Shown here one piece after another: positions 1 through 8,464 of a stretch of DNA of 22,785 nucleotides (its first letter is position 1; every line of letters begins with the position of its first letter). The DNA is from an uncultured Megasphaera sp. (GTDB lineage Bacteria; Bacillota; Negativicutes; Veillonellales; Megasphaeraceae). The notes under the pieces were generated by a model, which was not told where the DNA came from, did no database searches, and saw only the letters and a list, made by a program, of their open reading frames with translations. Where the stretch lies: contig USGG01000029.1 of assembly GCA_900554215.1 (NCBI GenBank), positions 1 through 22,785 on the forward strand. The letters run 5' to 3'. The position numbers and the translations under genes are program-made.

Positions 1-641
1 TTCAGATGGATGGAAGCGCCGGAGTGACCGCCGACGAGACCGGAAACGGCGATCTTATACGCTTTGCCGGAAGCGGCTTCCCACTCGGCGGCGCGGTGCA
101 TGCGGTACATATCGCTGCCCGCGCTCGAGTTGCAGAGCGAGCCGAACTCCTCCCAGTCGAGATTGATGAGGTATTTGGCGTCGAGGTGCTTCGGATCGAG
201 ATGGTCCGCGCCGGACATGCCGTCTTCCTCGTCCACCGTGAAGATCGCGCGGATCGGGCCGTGCACGGCGGTCTCATCCTCAAGAATGGACATGGCAAGC
301 GCGACGCCCGCACCGTCGTCGCCGCCGAGGGATGTGCCCCTGGCCTTGAGCGTTTTGCCGTCGTTGATAACGGTGATGGTATCGTTGAGCGGATCAAAGT
401 CCATGCCGTCCTCCCAGACGACGACCATATCCATATGCGCCTGCAGAATGGTGCGCGGCGCGTTCTCGTGCCCGGCGGAACCGGCCTTATCGATGATGAC
501 GTTGCCTTCCTCGTCGCGCACGGCGGCGAGACCCTTTTTCACGGCCCAGTCGCAGAGAAACCGGCTGATCTTCTCCTCGTGATGGGACTTGTGCGGGATG
601 GCGCAGAGAGAAAGAAAGTTTTCAATGATCTTTTCGTTCAT
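1..641 (-). CDS. pepD: Aminoacyl-histidine dipeptidase / cytosol non-specific dipeptidase (M20C), partial, N-terminal part
   Basis: The reading frame starts at ATG 641-639 behind a GGAAAGGG-type ribosome binding site and stays open to the left edge, so about 213 N-terminal residues are visible and the C-terminus is missing. The protein begins MNEKIIENFLSLCAIPHKS. It shows the M20C metallopeptidase signatures: QAHMDMV with H69 and D71, SLGGDDGAG with the metal-bridging Asp near 108, and the general-base region TVDEEDGMSGA near 136-146. The family is cytosolic and cleaves Xaa-His and other dipeptides with two metal ions, normally at about 480-490 residues. It lies 19 bp after the htrA stop on the same strand and is probably the last visible gene of the walJ-htrA-pepD operon. 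The family call is secure; the exact substrate range is not visible. Confidence 0.88.
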   Translation of the reverse strand, partial: MNEKIIENFLSLCAIPHKSHHEEKISRFLCDWAVKKGLAAVRDEEGNVIIDKAGSAGHENAPRTILQAHMDMVVVWEDGMDFDPLNDTITVINDGKTLKARGTSLGGDDGAGVALAMSILEDETAVHGPIRAIFTVDEEDGMSGADHLDPKHLDAKYLINLDWEEFGSLCNSSAGSDMYRMHRAAEWEAASGKAYKIAVSGLVGGHSGASIHL

Positions 642-660
642 GGTTATATCCCTTTCCATA

Positions 661-1779
661 TCAGTAAACATCGTTCACGTCCACGAGCTTCACGGTAATG
701 TCCCGTGTCTCGCCCTCGTGCCACACGGTGAGCGTAAGCTCGTCGCCGACGCGGAGCGGGGCGATAATACCGGTGAGATCCTCGTTGACGGTAAGCTCCA
801 CGCCGTTCGCGGCAAGGAGCACATCGCCTGTCACAATGCCTTTGGCGGCGCAGTCCGAGCCTTCGGAAACAGCGCTCACGTAAAGGCCGGCGGGGAGATC
901 GTATTCCTCCATCGCCGCCTGCGGTATCTTGCCGACGGTGAGCCCGAGCGCCGGGCGTCCGCGTACCTCGCCGGATTCGAGCAGACTGTCTGCAATGGTC
1001 TTCACGGTGCTCGACGGGATGGCGAACGCCACGCCCTCAATGGACACCGAGCCGATATACTGGCTGCTCATTTTCATATTGGTGACGCCGACGACCTGCC
1101 CGTAAACGTTGACGAGCGCGCCGCCGGAATTGCCCGGGTTAATGGCCGCATCGGTCTGAATCAGCTTCATGCTCTGCCCTTCAGCACCCAGGGTCCGGTT
1201 CATCGAGCTGATGACGCCGGCCGTAACGGTTCCCTGAAATTCCAGTCCCAAGGGATTGCCGATGGCGATGGCCGGCTCGCCGACCTGCAGGGCATCGCTG
1301 TCGCCGAATTCCGCGACGGGCAGGTTATCCACATTGATCTTGACGACGGCCAAATCGGTCTTTTCATCGCGGCCGACGACCGTGCCCTCCGTGCTCTGTC
1401 CGTCGGCCAGCGATACGATGACGGTCTTGCTGTTGCCTACGACGTGCTGATTCGTAGCGATATAGCCGGCTTTATCAAAAATAATGCCGGAGCCGACGCC
1501 TTCGCCGACCAGGACGCGGCGGTTGAAAATATCGCGGTCATAGACCTTCGTCGTAATGCCGACGACAGCGGGCGACACCTTTTTCGCCGCCCGTACGACA
1601 GCCGTATTGCGGGCATCGGAAATATCGCCGGACGGGGCCGGCTCGGTCAGCTGCTCTATCGTTCCCTGGTACGTGCGGTTGGGGGCGAAGAAAACGTCGT
1701 GAATTTTAAATCCGCCGGCGACGCCGACGGCGATCAGTATGATCCCTACGGCGGCGGTTAGCATGTGTTTGCGCTGCAT
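661..1779 (-). CDS. htrA: HtrA/DegP-family trypsin-like serine protease with PDZ domain
   Basis: The 372-residue protein has one N-terminal membrane segment (about residues 6-23) that anchors it with the protease domain outside the cytoplasmic membrane. A trypsin-like domain carries the complete catalytic triad: H112 in TNQHVVGN, D142 in KTDLAVV and S218 in PGNSGGALVN. One PDZ domain covers about residues 270-372. HtrA proteins degrade or hold misfolded envelope proteins. The start is clear: GGAGGTAATGCC precedes ATG 1779-1777. This ATG overlaps the stop codon of the upstream metallo-hydrolase gene by one base (TGATG), so the two are translationally coupled. The walJ-htrA order matches the end of the walRKHIJ-htrA locus of Bacillus. 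Confidence 0.95.
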   Translation of the reverse strand: MQRKHMLTAAVGIILIAVGVAGGFKIHDVFFAPNRTYQGTIEQLTEPAPSGDISDARNTAVVRAAKKVSPAVVGITTKVYDRDIFNRRVLVGEGVGSGIIFDKAGYIATNQHVVGNSKTVIVSLADGQSTEGTVVGRDEKTDLAVVKINVDNLPVAEFGDSDALQVGEPAIAIGNPLGLEFQGTVTAGVISSMNRTLGAEGQSMKLIQTDAAINPGNSGGALVNVYGQVVGVTNMKMSSQYIGSVSIEGVAFAIPSSTVKTIADSLLESGEVRGRPALGLTVGKIPQAAMEEYDLPAGLYVSAVSEGSDCAAKGIVTGDVLLAANGVELTVNEDLTGIIAPLRVGDELTLTVWHEGETRDITVKLVDVNDVY

Positions 1780-2708
1780 CAGGCATTACCTCCTTCTTGA
1801 AAGCGGACATGGCCGTTTTGACAGGCCAGGCGCAGCAATATATCCTGTCCGACGACGCGGCCGCCCCGGCTGAGCACGGTCCGTACCGTGTGCAGGGACA
1901 GGGCGGGCGTATTATTTTTTTCACTGCGATGAGCCAGCAGTACCTTCATCAGCCCTTTCGAGGGGATGCGGGCCAGAAATTTCGCCGCGTCGCGGTTGGA
2001 CAAATGGCCCCACCGGCTCAAGATGCGGTTCTGCAGGGCGTACGGATAAGGCCCGTTTTTCAGCATTTCCTCATCGTGATTGGCTTCTAAAATCAAGATG
2101 TCCGAATAGGCCGCCGCCAGCTCCACGTCATGGCTGATATATCCCAAGTCCGTAGCCAGGGTAATCTTGCTGTCGCCGTGATAAATCGTATAGCCTACGG
2201 GGCGGGCTGCGTCGTGGGAAATCAAAAACGGCACGATTTGTATTTCTTTCAAGCCCACGCGGCGAGGCAGGCGGACAAACCGGCCGGCATATTCGCCGGC
2301 TTTTCTGCCCAGGCAGCTCCACGTCTCCCGCGTCGTATATACGGGGATATCCGTCTTTTTCAGCAGCGTCGCCAGACCGTTTACATGGTCGGCATGCTCG
2401 TGGGTGATAAAGACGGCGTCCAGTTCAGACAGGGAGCATCCGTACGCTTTTAATCCATTTTCGATACGGCGGCAGCTGATGCCGGCATCGATGAGTATTT
2501 TCGTGCGGCCGCAGCGGATAAATGCGGCGTTTCCCTTGCTCCCGCTGGCCAGCATGCTGACTAAGCAGTCTCTGTGGCGCGCTTCACCGCCCATGACCGG
2601 AATATCCTCCCGCTGCCCGCCCTCCGGCAGGACGGCGCATCCGGCCCGCTGCCTGGCCCGCCCAATCGACGCGGCCAGCTGTTCCAAGCGAAGCTCGCTT
2701 TCCGTCAT
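1779..2708 (-). CDS. walJ: MBL-fold metallo-hydrolase, WalJ/YycJ-like
   Basis: A metallo-beta-lactamase-fold hydrolase with the motif THEHADHVNGL (metal-ligand His103, His105, Asp107, His108) and the typical start SMLASGSKGNAAF of the YycJ/WalJ family. In Bacillus this gene ends the walRK two-component operon and lies beside htrA, as it does here. WalJ-like proteins are implicated in coordinating cell-wall or DNA metabolism, possibly as nucleases. Start choice: ATG 2708 has a strong AAGGGGGG site and a promoter just upstream, giving 309 residues. That is about 40-45 longer than the roughly 264-residue family norm. ATG 2594 also has a GGGAGGA site and would give 271 residues. The longer open frame reaching 2843 would run into the tRNA and is rejected. 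Confidence 0.85.
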   Translation of the reverse strand: MTESELRLEQLAASIGRARQRAGCAVLPEGGQREDIPVMGGEARHRDCLVSMLASGSKGNAAFIRCGRTKILIDAGISCRRIENGLKAYGCSLSELDAVFITHEHADHVNGLATLLKKTDIPVYTTRETWSCLGRKAGEYAGRFVRLPRRVGLKEIQIVPFLISHDAARPVGYTIYHGDSKITLATDLGYISHDVELAAAYSDILILEANHDEEMLKNGPYPYALQNRILSRWGHLSNRDAAKFLARIPSKGLMKVLLAHRSEKNNTPALSLHTVRTVLSRGGRVVGQDILLRLACQNGHVRFQEGGNA

Positions 2709-2742
2709 AGATTTCCCCCCTTGTAGTCCTTCTCTTCGTGCT

Positions 2743-2751
2743 ATTATAGCA
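2743..2751 (-). promoter_or_regulatory. Extended -10 promoter of the walJ-htrA-pepD operon
   Basis: On the minus strand the sequence reads TGCTATAAT, a perfect -10 hexamer with the TGn extension. It lies about 35 bases upstream of the ATG at 2708. No good -35 hexamer is present 17 bases upstream, where the T-tract of the tRNA terminator lies, which fits an extended -10 promoter. Predicted from sequence only. Confidence 0.6.
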
Positions 2752-2761
2752 TAGGTTTGGC

Positions 2762-2801
2762 AAAAAAAAACCATCGTATCGGAATTTCTCCTTAACGATG
2801 G
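2762..2801 (-). terminator. Rho-independent terminator after tRNA-Ile
   Basis: Read on the minus strand, CCATCGT (2801-2795) pairs with ACGATGG (2777-2771), and nine T residues follow immediately (2770-2762). The hairpin begins a few bases after the CCA end of the tRNA, so it terminates the tRNA transcript before the walJ promoter. Confidence 0.85.
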
Positions 2802-2807
2802 CTTATT

Positions 2808-2884
<77 letters not shown>

Positions 2885-2903
2885 ATATCTTTGTGACTTG
2901 CTT

Positions 2904-2931
2904 AGTATACCACATTTCACCGAAGTGTCAA
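2904..2931 (-). promoter_or_regulatory. Promoter of tRNA-Ile
   Basis: The minus strand carries a perfect -35 TTGACA (2931-2926), a 16-base spacer and -10 TATACT (2909-2904). Transcription should start near 2897, about 13 bases before the mature tRNA 5' end. Strong near-consensus promoters are usual for tRNA genes. Confidence 0.8.
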
Positions 2932-2974
2932 GATTTTTCCGCAAATTCTTTGAAAATTTCTGTTTCCTTATGGA

Positions 2975-3013
2975 TTTCCCCCTCGCCGGCACGTTTTGCA
3001 GGCGCGGGGGAAA
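2975..3013 (-). terminator. GC-rich hairpin after the aminotransferase gene, possible terminator
   Basis: TTTCCCCC (2975-2982) pairs with GGGGGAAA (3006-3013). The stem continues with CGCC/GGCG after one mismatch, and the loop has 13 bases. It sits 18 bases after the aminotransferase stop. No T-tract follows on the minus strand, so it is not a canonical intrinsic terminator. It may act with Rho or only stabilise the 3' end. Confidence 0.4.
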
Positions 3014-3031
3014 ACAAATTAACGTCGCGTC

Positions 3032-4219
3032 TTATGCATAACTTTCTATCAAGGTCTTGAAGGCCGCAAAGGAGCGCCGGATCATATCGGGATCTACGCA
3101 GTAGGAAATGCGGACGTAGCCGGGGCAGCCGAAGCTGTCAGCCGGTACGATGAGCAGGTTGAGCTTCTTAGCCCTTTCGGAAAAGGCGTAGGCGTCGGGC
3201 TCCGGCGATTTGACGAACAAGTAGAAGGCGCCGCTGGGATAGACGCATTCGTAGCCCATCTCCTTCAGCCCGTTGTACAGCAGCTTGCGGTTTTCGTCGT
3301 ATATATTCATATCCGACAGCTTGCCCATGCATTTCAGCACGACGTCCTGAAACAGATGAGGCGCGCAGACGAAGCCCATCGCCCGTCCGGCGCCGCACAC
3401 CGCCGTATACACGGCCTTGGCATCGGCAGCGCAGTCCGGCACGAGGATGTAGCCGATGCGTTCGCCCGGCAGCGACAAGGACTTGCTGTAGGAATAGCAG
3501 ATAATCGTATTGGCGTAGAATTTCGGCACGTACAAAATCGGCAGGCCGTCGTAAATGATTTCGCGGTACGGTTCGTCGGAAATCAAATAAATAGGATGGC
3601 CTATATCAGCCGATTTTTTCGTCAGCAAGACTGCCAGCTTCGCATACGTGTCGGCCGAATACACCGTGCCGGCCGGATTATTCGGAGAATTGACGATAAT
3701 CGCCCGCGTATGGGGCGTAATGGCCTGTTCCATTGCTTCCAGGGAAATCTGGAAATGCTCCGTGTCAGGGGGCAGCACGACCTCTTTCGCTCCGGCGTTA
3801 CGAATGAAGACGGTATATTCCGGGAAAAACGGAGCCACGACGATCACTTCGTCTTCAGGGCTTTCGACGAGGGCTTTCAGCGTAACCGTCAGGGACGCCG
3901 CCGCGCCGCAGGTCATATAAAAATTATCGGCCGAAACGCCGGCGTCGTAGGTTTGATTCATGTAGTCGGCCAGGCCGCGGCGTACCGCCAAATCGCCGGC
4001 AGCCGCCGTATAGCCGTGCACGTCGACGGACTGTCGGGTCGCGACAATTTCTTCAATCGCTTCCTTGACGCACGCCGGAGCCGGCACGGTCGGATTTCCA
4101 ATGCTGAAATCAAAGACGTTTTCCTTGCCGACGATGGCCGCCTGTTCCTGCCCGTAGGCAAACAAGTCGCGGATGACCGAAGCCTGCGAGCCTAAGGCGT
4201 ACATTTCTTTTGATGGCAT
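3032..4219 (-). CDS. Pyridoxal-phosphate-dependent class I/II aminotransferase
   Basis: A 395-residue fold-type I aminotransferase. Visible signatures are the N-terminal FSIGNPTVPAP segment, NSPNNPAG (Asn near 181), ISDEPYR (Asp 215), the PLP-lysine motif SYSKSLSLPGERIGY (Lys 246) and the C-terminal GYVRISYC with the carboxylate-binding Arg. These resemble aspartate or broad-specificity AspB/AlaT-type enzymes that move amino groups between amino acids and 2-oxo acids in the cytoplasm. The substrate cannot be read from the sequence. ATG 4219 is chosen because AAAGGGG lies nine bases upstream; the open frame extends further up without a ribosome binding site and across the promoter. The gene is monocistronic and divergent from the MFS exporter. 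Confidence 0.88.
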   Translation of the reverse strand: MPSKEMYALGSQASVIRDLFAYGQEQAAIVGKENVFDFSIGNPTVPAPACVKEAIEEIVATRQSVDVHGYTAAAGDLAVRRGLADYMNQTYDAGVSADNFYMTCGAAASLTVTLKALVESPEDEVIVVAPFFPEYTVFIRNAGAKEVVLPPDTEHFQISLEAMEQAITPHTRAIIVNSPNNPAGTVYSADTYAKLAVLLTKKSADIGHPIYLISDEPYREIIYDGLPILYVPKFYANTIICYSYSKSLSLPGERIGYILVPDCAADAKAVYTAVCGAGRAMGFVCAPHLFQDVVLKCMGKLSDMNIYDENRKLLYNGLKEMGYECVYPSGAFYLFVKSPEPDAYAFSERAKKLNLLIVPADSFGCPGYVRISYCVDPDMIRRSFAAFKTLIESYA

Positions 4220-4249
4220 AATAATCAACCCCTTTTTCGTAATGGTTTT

Positions 4250-4258
4250 ATTATACCA
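4250..4258 (-). promoter_or_regulatory. Extended -10 promoter of the aminotransferase
   Basis: The minus strand reads TGGTATAAT, a perfect -10 with the TGn extension, about 31 bases upstream of the ATG at 4219. There is no convincing -35 hexamer. Confidence 0.55.
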
Positions 4259-4361
4259 CAACTTGTGAGCACATATGGCAATGTATCGTAAAAAGTTAGG
4301 CGTATAAGGCGAAAGTCCATAAACTATTTCCAAAAAACGCGAAAATTTCCTTCTCTGCGAT

Positions 4362-4390
4362 TTGAAAAGGCCTGCGTCTTGTGGCATAAT
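4362..4390 (+). promoter_or_regulatory. Promoter of the Fsr-like MFS gene
   Basis: -35 TTGAAA (4362-4367), a spacer of exactly 17 bases, and -10 CATAAT (4385-4390). The start codon is 38 bases after the -10. Confidence 0.65.
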
Positions 4391-4427
4391 AAGATGTTCC
4401 AACATATTATCATCAGGAGGTCTTTAT

Positions 4428-5609
4428 ATGAAGAAATTGAACCCTTACGTGTACTTATTTACGATGGGTCATTTTTCCGTAGACTGGTCGCAAGGCGCTA
4501 TCCCCGCCCTGCTGCCGTATTTTATCGCAACGTATAATCTCAGCTATCAGGACGCGGCGACGCTCATCTTCGCCAACATGCTGTTATCCTCTATTTCCCA
4601 GCCCATTTTCGGCTATTATTCCGATAAGATATCCAAGCCCTGGTTCGTCCCTCTCGGGCCGGTCCTCTGCGGCATCTGCATTACCCTGCTGGGAATTACG
4701 GACAATTACTGGCTCATCTTCCTCTGCTCCATGTTCTGCGGCTTCGGCTCTTCTATTTACCATCCCGAAGCGGCGCGCATGGTCAATAAGATTTCCGGCC
4801 CCTTAAAAGGCCAGGCTATGGGAAGCTTTTCCGTCGGCGGCAACGCCGGCTTTGCCGTCGGCCCCATCGTTGCCGGCTTCTGCGCCTATACCTTCCACAT
4901 TTATGGATTGGTCATTTTCGGCCTTATCAACTTCATCATCGCTGCGCTGATTTATCATTTCATGCCGAAGGTGCTCCATCAGGTAAGCGACGCAGACATC
5001 GCCGAAACAAAAGCCCATCCGAACGAAGAAAAGCACAATGACTGGCACTCGTTCAGCAAGCTTACCGTCGTCATCTTCGTCCGTTCCATCGGCTTTACCC
5101 TCTGCAATACCTTTATCCCTATCTATTGGATTCACGTCCTGCAGGCTTCGCCGTCCCAAGGCAGCTTCGCCTTGTCCATACTATTTTTCATGGGCGTAGT
5201 CATTACCTTTATCGGCGGCATTCTGGCCGACCGTTTCGGCTTTATCCGCATTATGCGTGGTTCCTTCCTCATCATGGTACCGGCCATGTTCTTCTTCGTC
5301 AACAGCACCGATTTATGGCTGTCGACGCTGCTCCTCATACCCGTGGCCTTCTCCCTCTTCGCCCCGTACAGCCCTATCGTCATTTTGGGGCAAACCTTCT
5401 TGGGCAAAAATGTCGGCTTCGCCTCCGGCGTCACGCTGGGCCTGAGCACGACGATGGGCGGCCTCTTCTCTCCCCTCGTCGGCTGGGGAGCCGACACATG
5501 GGGCCTGACCTCAGCCTTGCAGGTATTATGGGTCTGCGCTCTCATCGGCGCTATCTTCACCTTCCTCGTTCCCACGCCGGAGCAATGGAAGCAAAACGGC
5601 ATGAAGTAA
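4428..5609 (+). CDS. MFS transporter, fosmidomycin-resistance (Fsr) type
   Basis: A 393-residue, 12-helix major facilitator. The segments MGHFSVDWSQGAIPALLPY, SQPIFGYYSDKISKPWFVP (loop 2-3, residues about 58-76), GFGSSIYHPEAARM and SVGGNAGFAVGP match the Fsr branch, known in E. coli for fosmidomycin export. It is a proton-driven exporter in the cytoplasmic membrane; the natural substrate is unknown. The start is the ATG seven bases after AGGAGG at 4415-4420; an upstream in-frame codon at 4362 lies inside the promoter. It is divergent from the aminotransferase and convergent with the MATE genes, with a shared terminator downstream. Confidence 0.9.
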   Translation: MKKLNPYVYLFTMGHFSVDWSQGAIPALLPYFIATYNLSYQDAATLIFANMLLSSISQPIFGYYSDKISKPWFVPLGPVLCGICITLLGITDNYWLIFLCSMFCGFGSSIYHPEAARMVNKISGPLKGQAMGSFSVGGNAGFAVGPIVAGFCAYTFHIYGLVIFGLINFIIAALIYHFMPKVLHQVSDADIAETKAHPNEEKHNDWHSFSKLTVVIFVRSIGFTLCNTFIPIYWIHVLQASPSQGSFALSILFFMGVVITFIGGILADRFGFIRIMRGSFLIMVPAMFFFVNSTDLWLSTLLLIPVAFSLFAPYSPIVILGQTFLGKNVGFASGVTLGLSTTMGGLFSPLVGWGADTWGLTSALQVLWVCALIGAIFTFLVPTPEQWKQNGMK

Positions 5610-5634
5610 GGAAAAACGATGCCAGATACAGCAA

Positions 5635-5673
5635 AGCCCCTCGACCCTATCCAACGCGCCGAGGGGCTCTTTT
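5635..5673 (+). terminator. Terminator after the MFS gene, probably bidirectional
   Basis: AGCCCCTCG (5635-5643) pairs with CGAGGGGCT (5660-5668), followed by CTTTT. It lies between the convergent MFS (plus) and first MATE (minus) genes. A short T run is also present on the minus strand, so it may serve both. Confidence 0.8.
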
Positions 5674-5694
5674 AAATATGCAGACGGCAAGCTG

Positions 5695-7056
5695 TCAAGC
5701 TTTCAGCTGCTTAACAAACCAGGCATAGGCCGCACAGAGAATCACTGCCGTGACGGCCCAGCTGACGGGAAATACCATCATGAGCGTCGCAAAGTCAGGT
5801 TCCCAGGCAAAAACGGTATACACCCAGGTCACGCGGGTACCGCAGATGCCGAAGAGGGTAATCAGCGCCGGTATGAGCGAGCTGCCATAGCCGCGCATCG
5901 CTCCAGACAGCACTTCGATGACAGTGTTGATAATTTCCAGGCCGGCCACGTATTTCAGGCGGATAAAGCCCAGGGCAACGACCGTACTGTCGTCGCTGAA
6001 AATATGCAGCAAGGGCACGCCGAACAGGATCAGCAGGGCGCAAATGCAGGCCGTCAGCAGCAGATCCTGGAACAGGCACCACTTCATCGCCTGTTTGCAC
6101 CGTCTTATGTTCCGGGCCCCGTAATTCTGGCTGACAAAGGTCGTGCAGACCTGTCCGAAGGCGTTGATCAGAAAAAAGGTAAAGATTTCCAGGTTGAAGG
6201 CCGCTGCCGACGCCGCCATGACGTCGGGCCCCAATTCGTTGATAGCCGACTGGATGCACAGGTTGGACAAGGCGAAGACCATGCCCTGCATCCCTGCAGG
6301 CAGGCCGATGCGCAGCATAGGAAGGAGAATCCGTTTATCCACATGAAACTCCGTCAAGCGGACGCGGATTTCCGTCTGGCTGCGGCACAGGAAATAAAAC
6401 AGCATGGCCGAGCTCAGGGCCGTCGCGACGATCGTGCCGATTGCCACGCCTTCAACGGACATATCCAGGACGAGGATAAAGAATAAATTCAGGAAAAATT
6501 TAGTAATACCCGACGCAATCAGGCAATACAGGGGCGTGCGCGTATCGCCCTGGCTGCGGAAAATCGACGATTCGAAATTATACAGCAGGATAAACGGCAT
6601 GGCCAGCCAAAAAACGCGCAGATACAAGACGGCCAGATCGAAAATTTCTTCCGGCACCGATAAGAGGCGCAGCAGCGGCTCGACCAGGAGCTCGCCTGCG
6701 ATGGCCATGGCGACGCCACATCCCAGGGCGACGAGGATAGCCGTGTGGACGGCGGCGTGGACGCCGTGGATATTCTTCTTGCCGATAAAACGGGCGATGA
6801 TGACGTTCGCTCCCAGCGATATGCCGATAAACAGGCTCAGCACCATGCCGATGATCGGGCTGTTGCTGCCGACGGCCGCCATTGCCTCCTTGCCGACAAA
6901 CTGGCCGAGCATGGCGATGTCGGCGGCGTTGAACAGCTGCTGCATGATGCCCGTAAAGGCGAAAGGCAAGGCCACGACGAGGATCTTATCCCACAGCGAG
7001 CCTTCGAGCATGTTGACGCTTCTCGTATTGTTCTTTCTATTCATATTGCCGCACAC
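5695..7056 (-). CDS. MATE-family multidrug/sodium efflux transporter, copy A
   Basis: A 453-residue polytopic membrane protein with 12 predicted helices in two homologous halves. MATE hallmarks include NAADIAMLGQFVGKEAMAAVG in the N-half and YGARN with GAMRGYGSSLIPALITL in the C-half. The family exports cationic drugs or metabolites using Na+ or H+ gradients. GTG 7056 has an AAGG four bases upstream; ATG 7044 (MNRKNNTRSVN...) is an equally possible start, and neither has a strong ribosome binding site. The gene lies 40 bp after its close paralogue at 7097-8455 and is probably co-transcribed with it. The two align without gaps from MLEGSLWDK to the end and share roughly three quarters of residues by eye. 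Confidence 0.92.
   Translation of the reverse strand: MCGNMNRKNNTRSVNMLEGSLWDKILVVALPFAFTGIMQQLFNAADIAMLGQFVGKEAMAAVGSNSPIIGMVLSLFIGISLGANVIIARFIGKKNIHGVHAAVHTAILVALGCGVAMAIAGELLVEPLLRLLSVPEEIFDLAVLYLRVFWLAMPFILLYNFESSIFRSQGDTRTPLYCLIASGITKFFLNLFFILVLDMSVEGVAIGTIVATALSSAMLFYFLCRSQTEIRVRLTEFHVDKRILLPMLRIGLPAGMQGMVFALSNLCIQSAINELGPDVMAASAAAFNLEIFTFFLINAFGQVCTTFVSQNYGARNIRRCKQAMKWCLFQDLLLTACICALLILFGVPLLHIFSDDSTVVALGFIRLKYVAGLEIINTVIEVLSGAMRGYGSSLIPALITLFGICGTRVTWVYTVFAWEPDFATLMMVFPVSWAVTAVILCAAYAWFVKQLKA
6854..6945. repeat. 92-bp perfect direct repeat, copy 1 (in MATE A)
   Basis: The 92 bases here are identical to 8256-8347 in MATE B. They encode the conserved second helix region of the transporter (MQQLFNAADIAML to AVGSNSPI). 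Flanking sequence differs mainly at third codon positions. Confidence 0.9.
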
Positions 7057-7096
7057 CTGACCTTACGGATGAAACAGAGCCCTCCGCAGCATACCG

Positions 7097-8455
7097 CTAT
7101 GCCCGCAGATGCTTGACGAACCATTGATACGCTGCGATAAGAATGACTGCCGAGACGCCCCAGCTGATAGGAAAGACCATCATCAGCATTTCAAAATCAG
7201 GCTCCCAGGAAAAGACCGTGTATACCCAGGCAATGCGGGTGCCGCAGATGCCGAACAGCGTGATGAGAGCCGGTATGAGCGAGCTGCCGTAGCCGCGCAT
7301 GGCCCCGGAAAATACGTCGATAAGCGACTCGATGACCTCCAGGCAGCCGACGTAGGTCACCCGTATCATGCCGTAGGCAATGACGGCGGCGTCGCTGTTG
7401 AAAATACTTAAAATCGGTATACCGAAGGCGTACACGAAAGCGCCGCAGGCTACACCGATGATAATATCCTGTACAAGACACCATTTCAGCACCTGCTTGC
7501 ACCGATCCAGCTTGCGGGCGCCGTAATTCTGGCTGACAAAGGTCGTGCAAACCTGTCCGAAGGCGTTGACGATGAAAAAGATAAAAATTTCTACGTTGAA
7601 CGCCGCCGCCGAGGCGGCCATGACGTCGGGACCCAGGCCGTTGATCGCCGATTGGATGCACAGATTCGACAAGGCGAAGACCATGCCCTGCACGCCTGCC
7701 GGCAGGCCAATGCGCAGCATGGGCATGAGTATCCGCTTATCTACGTGGAAATCCTGCAGATGAACGCGGATATCCGTCGTGCTGCGGCACAGGAAATAAA
7801 AGAGCAGTCCCGAGCTGATCGTGCTGGCAACGACCGTGCCGATGGCCACGCCTTCGACAGACATGTCGAGGACGAGGATAAAAAAGAGATTCAAAAAGAA
7901 TTTAACTACACCGGAAACGATCAGGCAGTACAAGGGCGTCCGCGTATCTCCCTGGCTGCGAAAAATCGACGACTCGAAGTTATACAGCAGGATGACCGGC
8001 ATGCCTAAGAGAAAAATCCGCAGGTACAGCACGGACATGTCGAAAATTTCATCGGGCACCGACAAGGCCCGCAGCAGGGGAGCCGCCGCGATTTCCCCCA
8101 GAATCGTCATGACTACGCCGCTTCCCAGGGCGACGAGTATGGCCGTGTGGACAGCAGCATGGACGCCGTGGATATTTTTCTTGCCGATAAACCGGGCGAT
8201 GACGACGTTTGCCCCCAGAGACACGCCGATAAACAAACTCAGCACCATGGCGATAATCGGGCTGTTGCTGCCGACGGCCGCCATTGCCTCCTTGCCGACA
8301 AACTGGCCGAGCATGGCGATGTCGGCGGCGTTGAACAGCTGCTGCATAATGCCCGTAAAGGCGAAGGGCAGGGCTACGATGAGGATTTTATCCCACAGCG
8401 AGCCTTCCAGCATATTCACTTTTCTTGTTCGTTTTTCTTGTTTGATTTGTTCCAT
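7097..8455 (-). CDS. MATE-family multidrug/sodium efflux transporter, copy B
   Basis: A 452-residue MATE transporter, the first gene of the tandem pair. It carries the same helices and motifs as copy A, with the C-half GAMRGYGSSLIPALITL conserved. Differences concentrate in helices 4-5 and 9-10 and in the loops. The start ATG 8455 (MEQIKQEKRTRK) has no recognisable Shine-Dalgarno sequence. A -10-like element ends only nine bases before the ATG, so a leaderless or near-leaderless mRNA is possible. A 92-base block is identical in DNA between the two copies, which suggests recent duplication or gene conversion. The substrate is unknown. Confidence 0.92.
   Translation of the reverse strand: MEQIKQEKRTRKVNMLEGSLWDKILIVALPFAFTGIMQQLFNAADIAMLGQFVGKEAMAAVGSNSPIIAMVLSLFIGVSLGANVVIARFIGKKNIHGVHAAVHTAILVALGSGVVMTILGEIAAAPLLRALSVPDEIFDMSVLYLRIFLLGMPVILLYNFESSIFRSQGDTRTPLYCLIVSGVVKFFLNLFFILVLDMSVEGVAIGTVVASTISSGLLFYFLCRSTTDIRVHLQDFHVDKRILMPMLRIGLPAGVQGMVFALSNLCIQSAINGLGPDVMAASAAAFNVEIFIFFIVNAFGQVCTTFVSQNYGARKLDRCKQVLKWCLVQDIIIGVACGAFVYAFGIPILSIFNSDAAVIAYGMIRVTYVGCLEVIESLIDVFSGAMRGYGSSLIPALITLFGICGTRIAWVYTVFSWEPDFEMLMMVFPISWGVSAVILIAAYQWFVKHLRA
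8256..8347. repeat. 92-bp perfect direct repeat, copy 2 (in MATE B)
   Basis: Partner of 6854-6945, same orientation, 1402 bp apart. It could support recombination that collapses the two genes into one. Confidence 0.9.
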
Positions 8456-8464
8456 ATCAACTTA

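Noticed and set aside
589..1761. 390-codon open frame on the plus strand opposite htrA
   Set aside because: It is the antisense shadow of a well-supported HtrA gene with a full catalytic triad; the translation has no domain and no ribosome binding site.
3356..4195. 279-codon plus-strand frame opposite the aminotransferase
   Set aside because: Shadow of the aminotransferase, rich in Arg/His with no recognisable fold.
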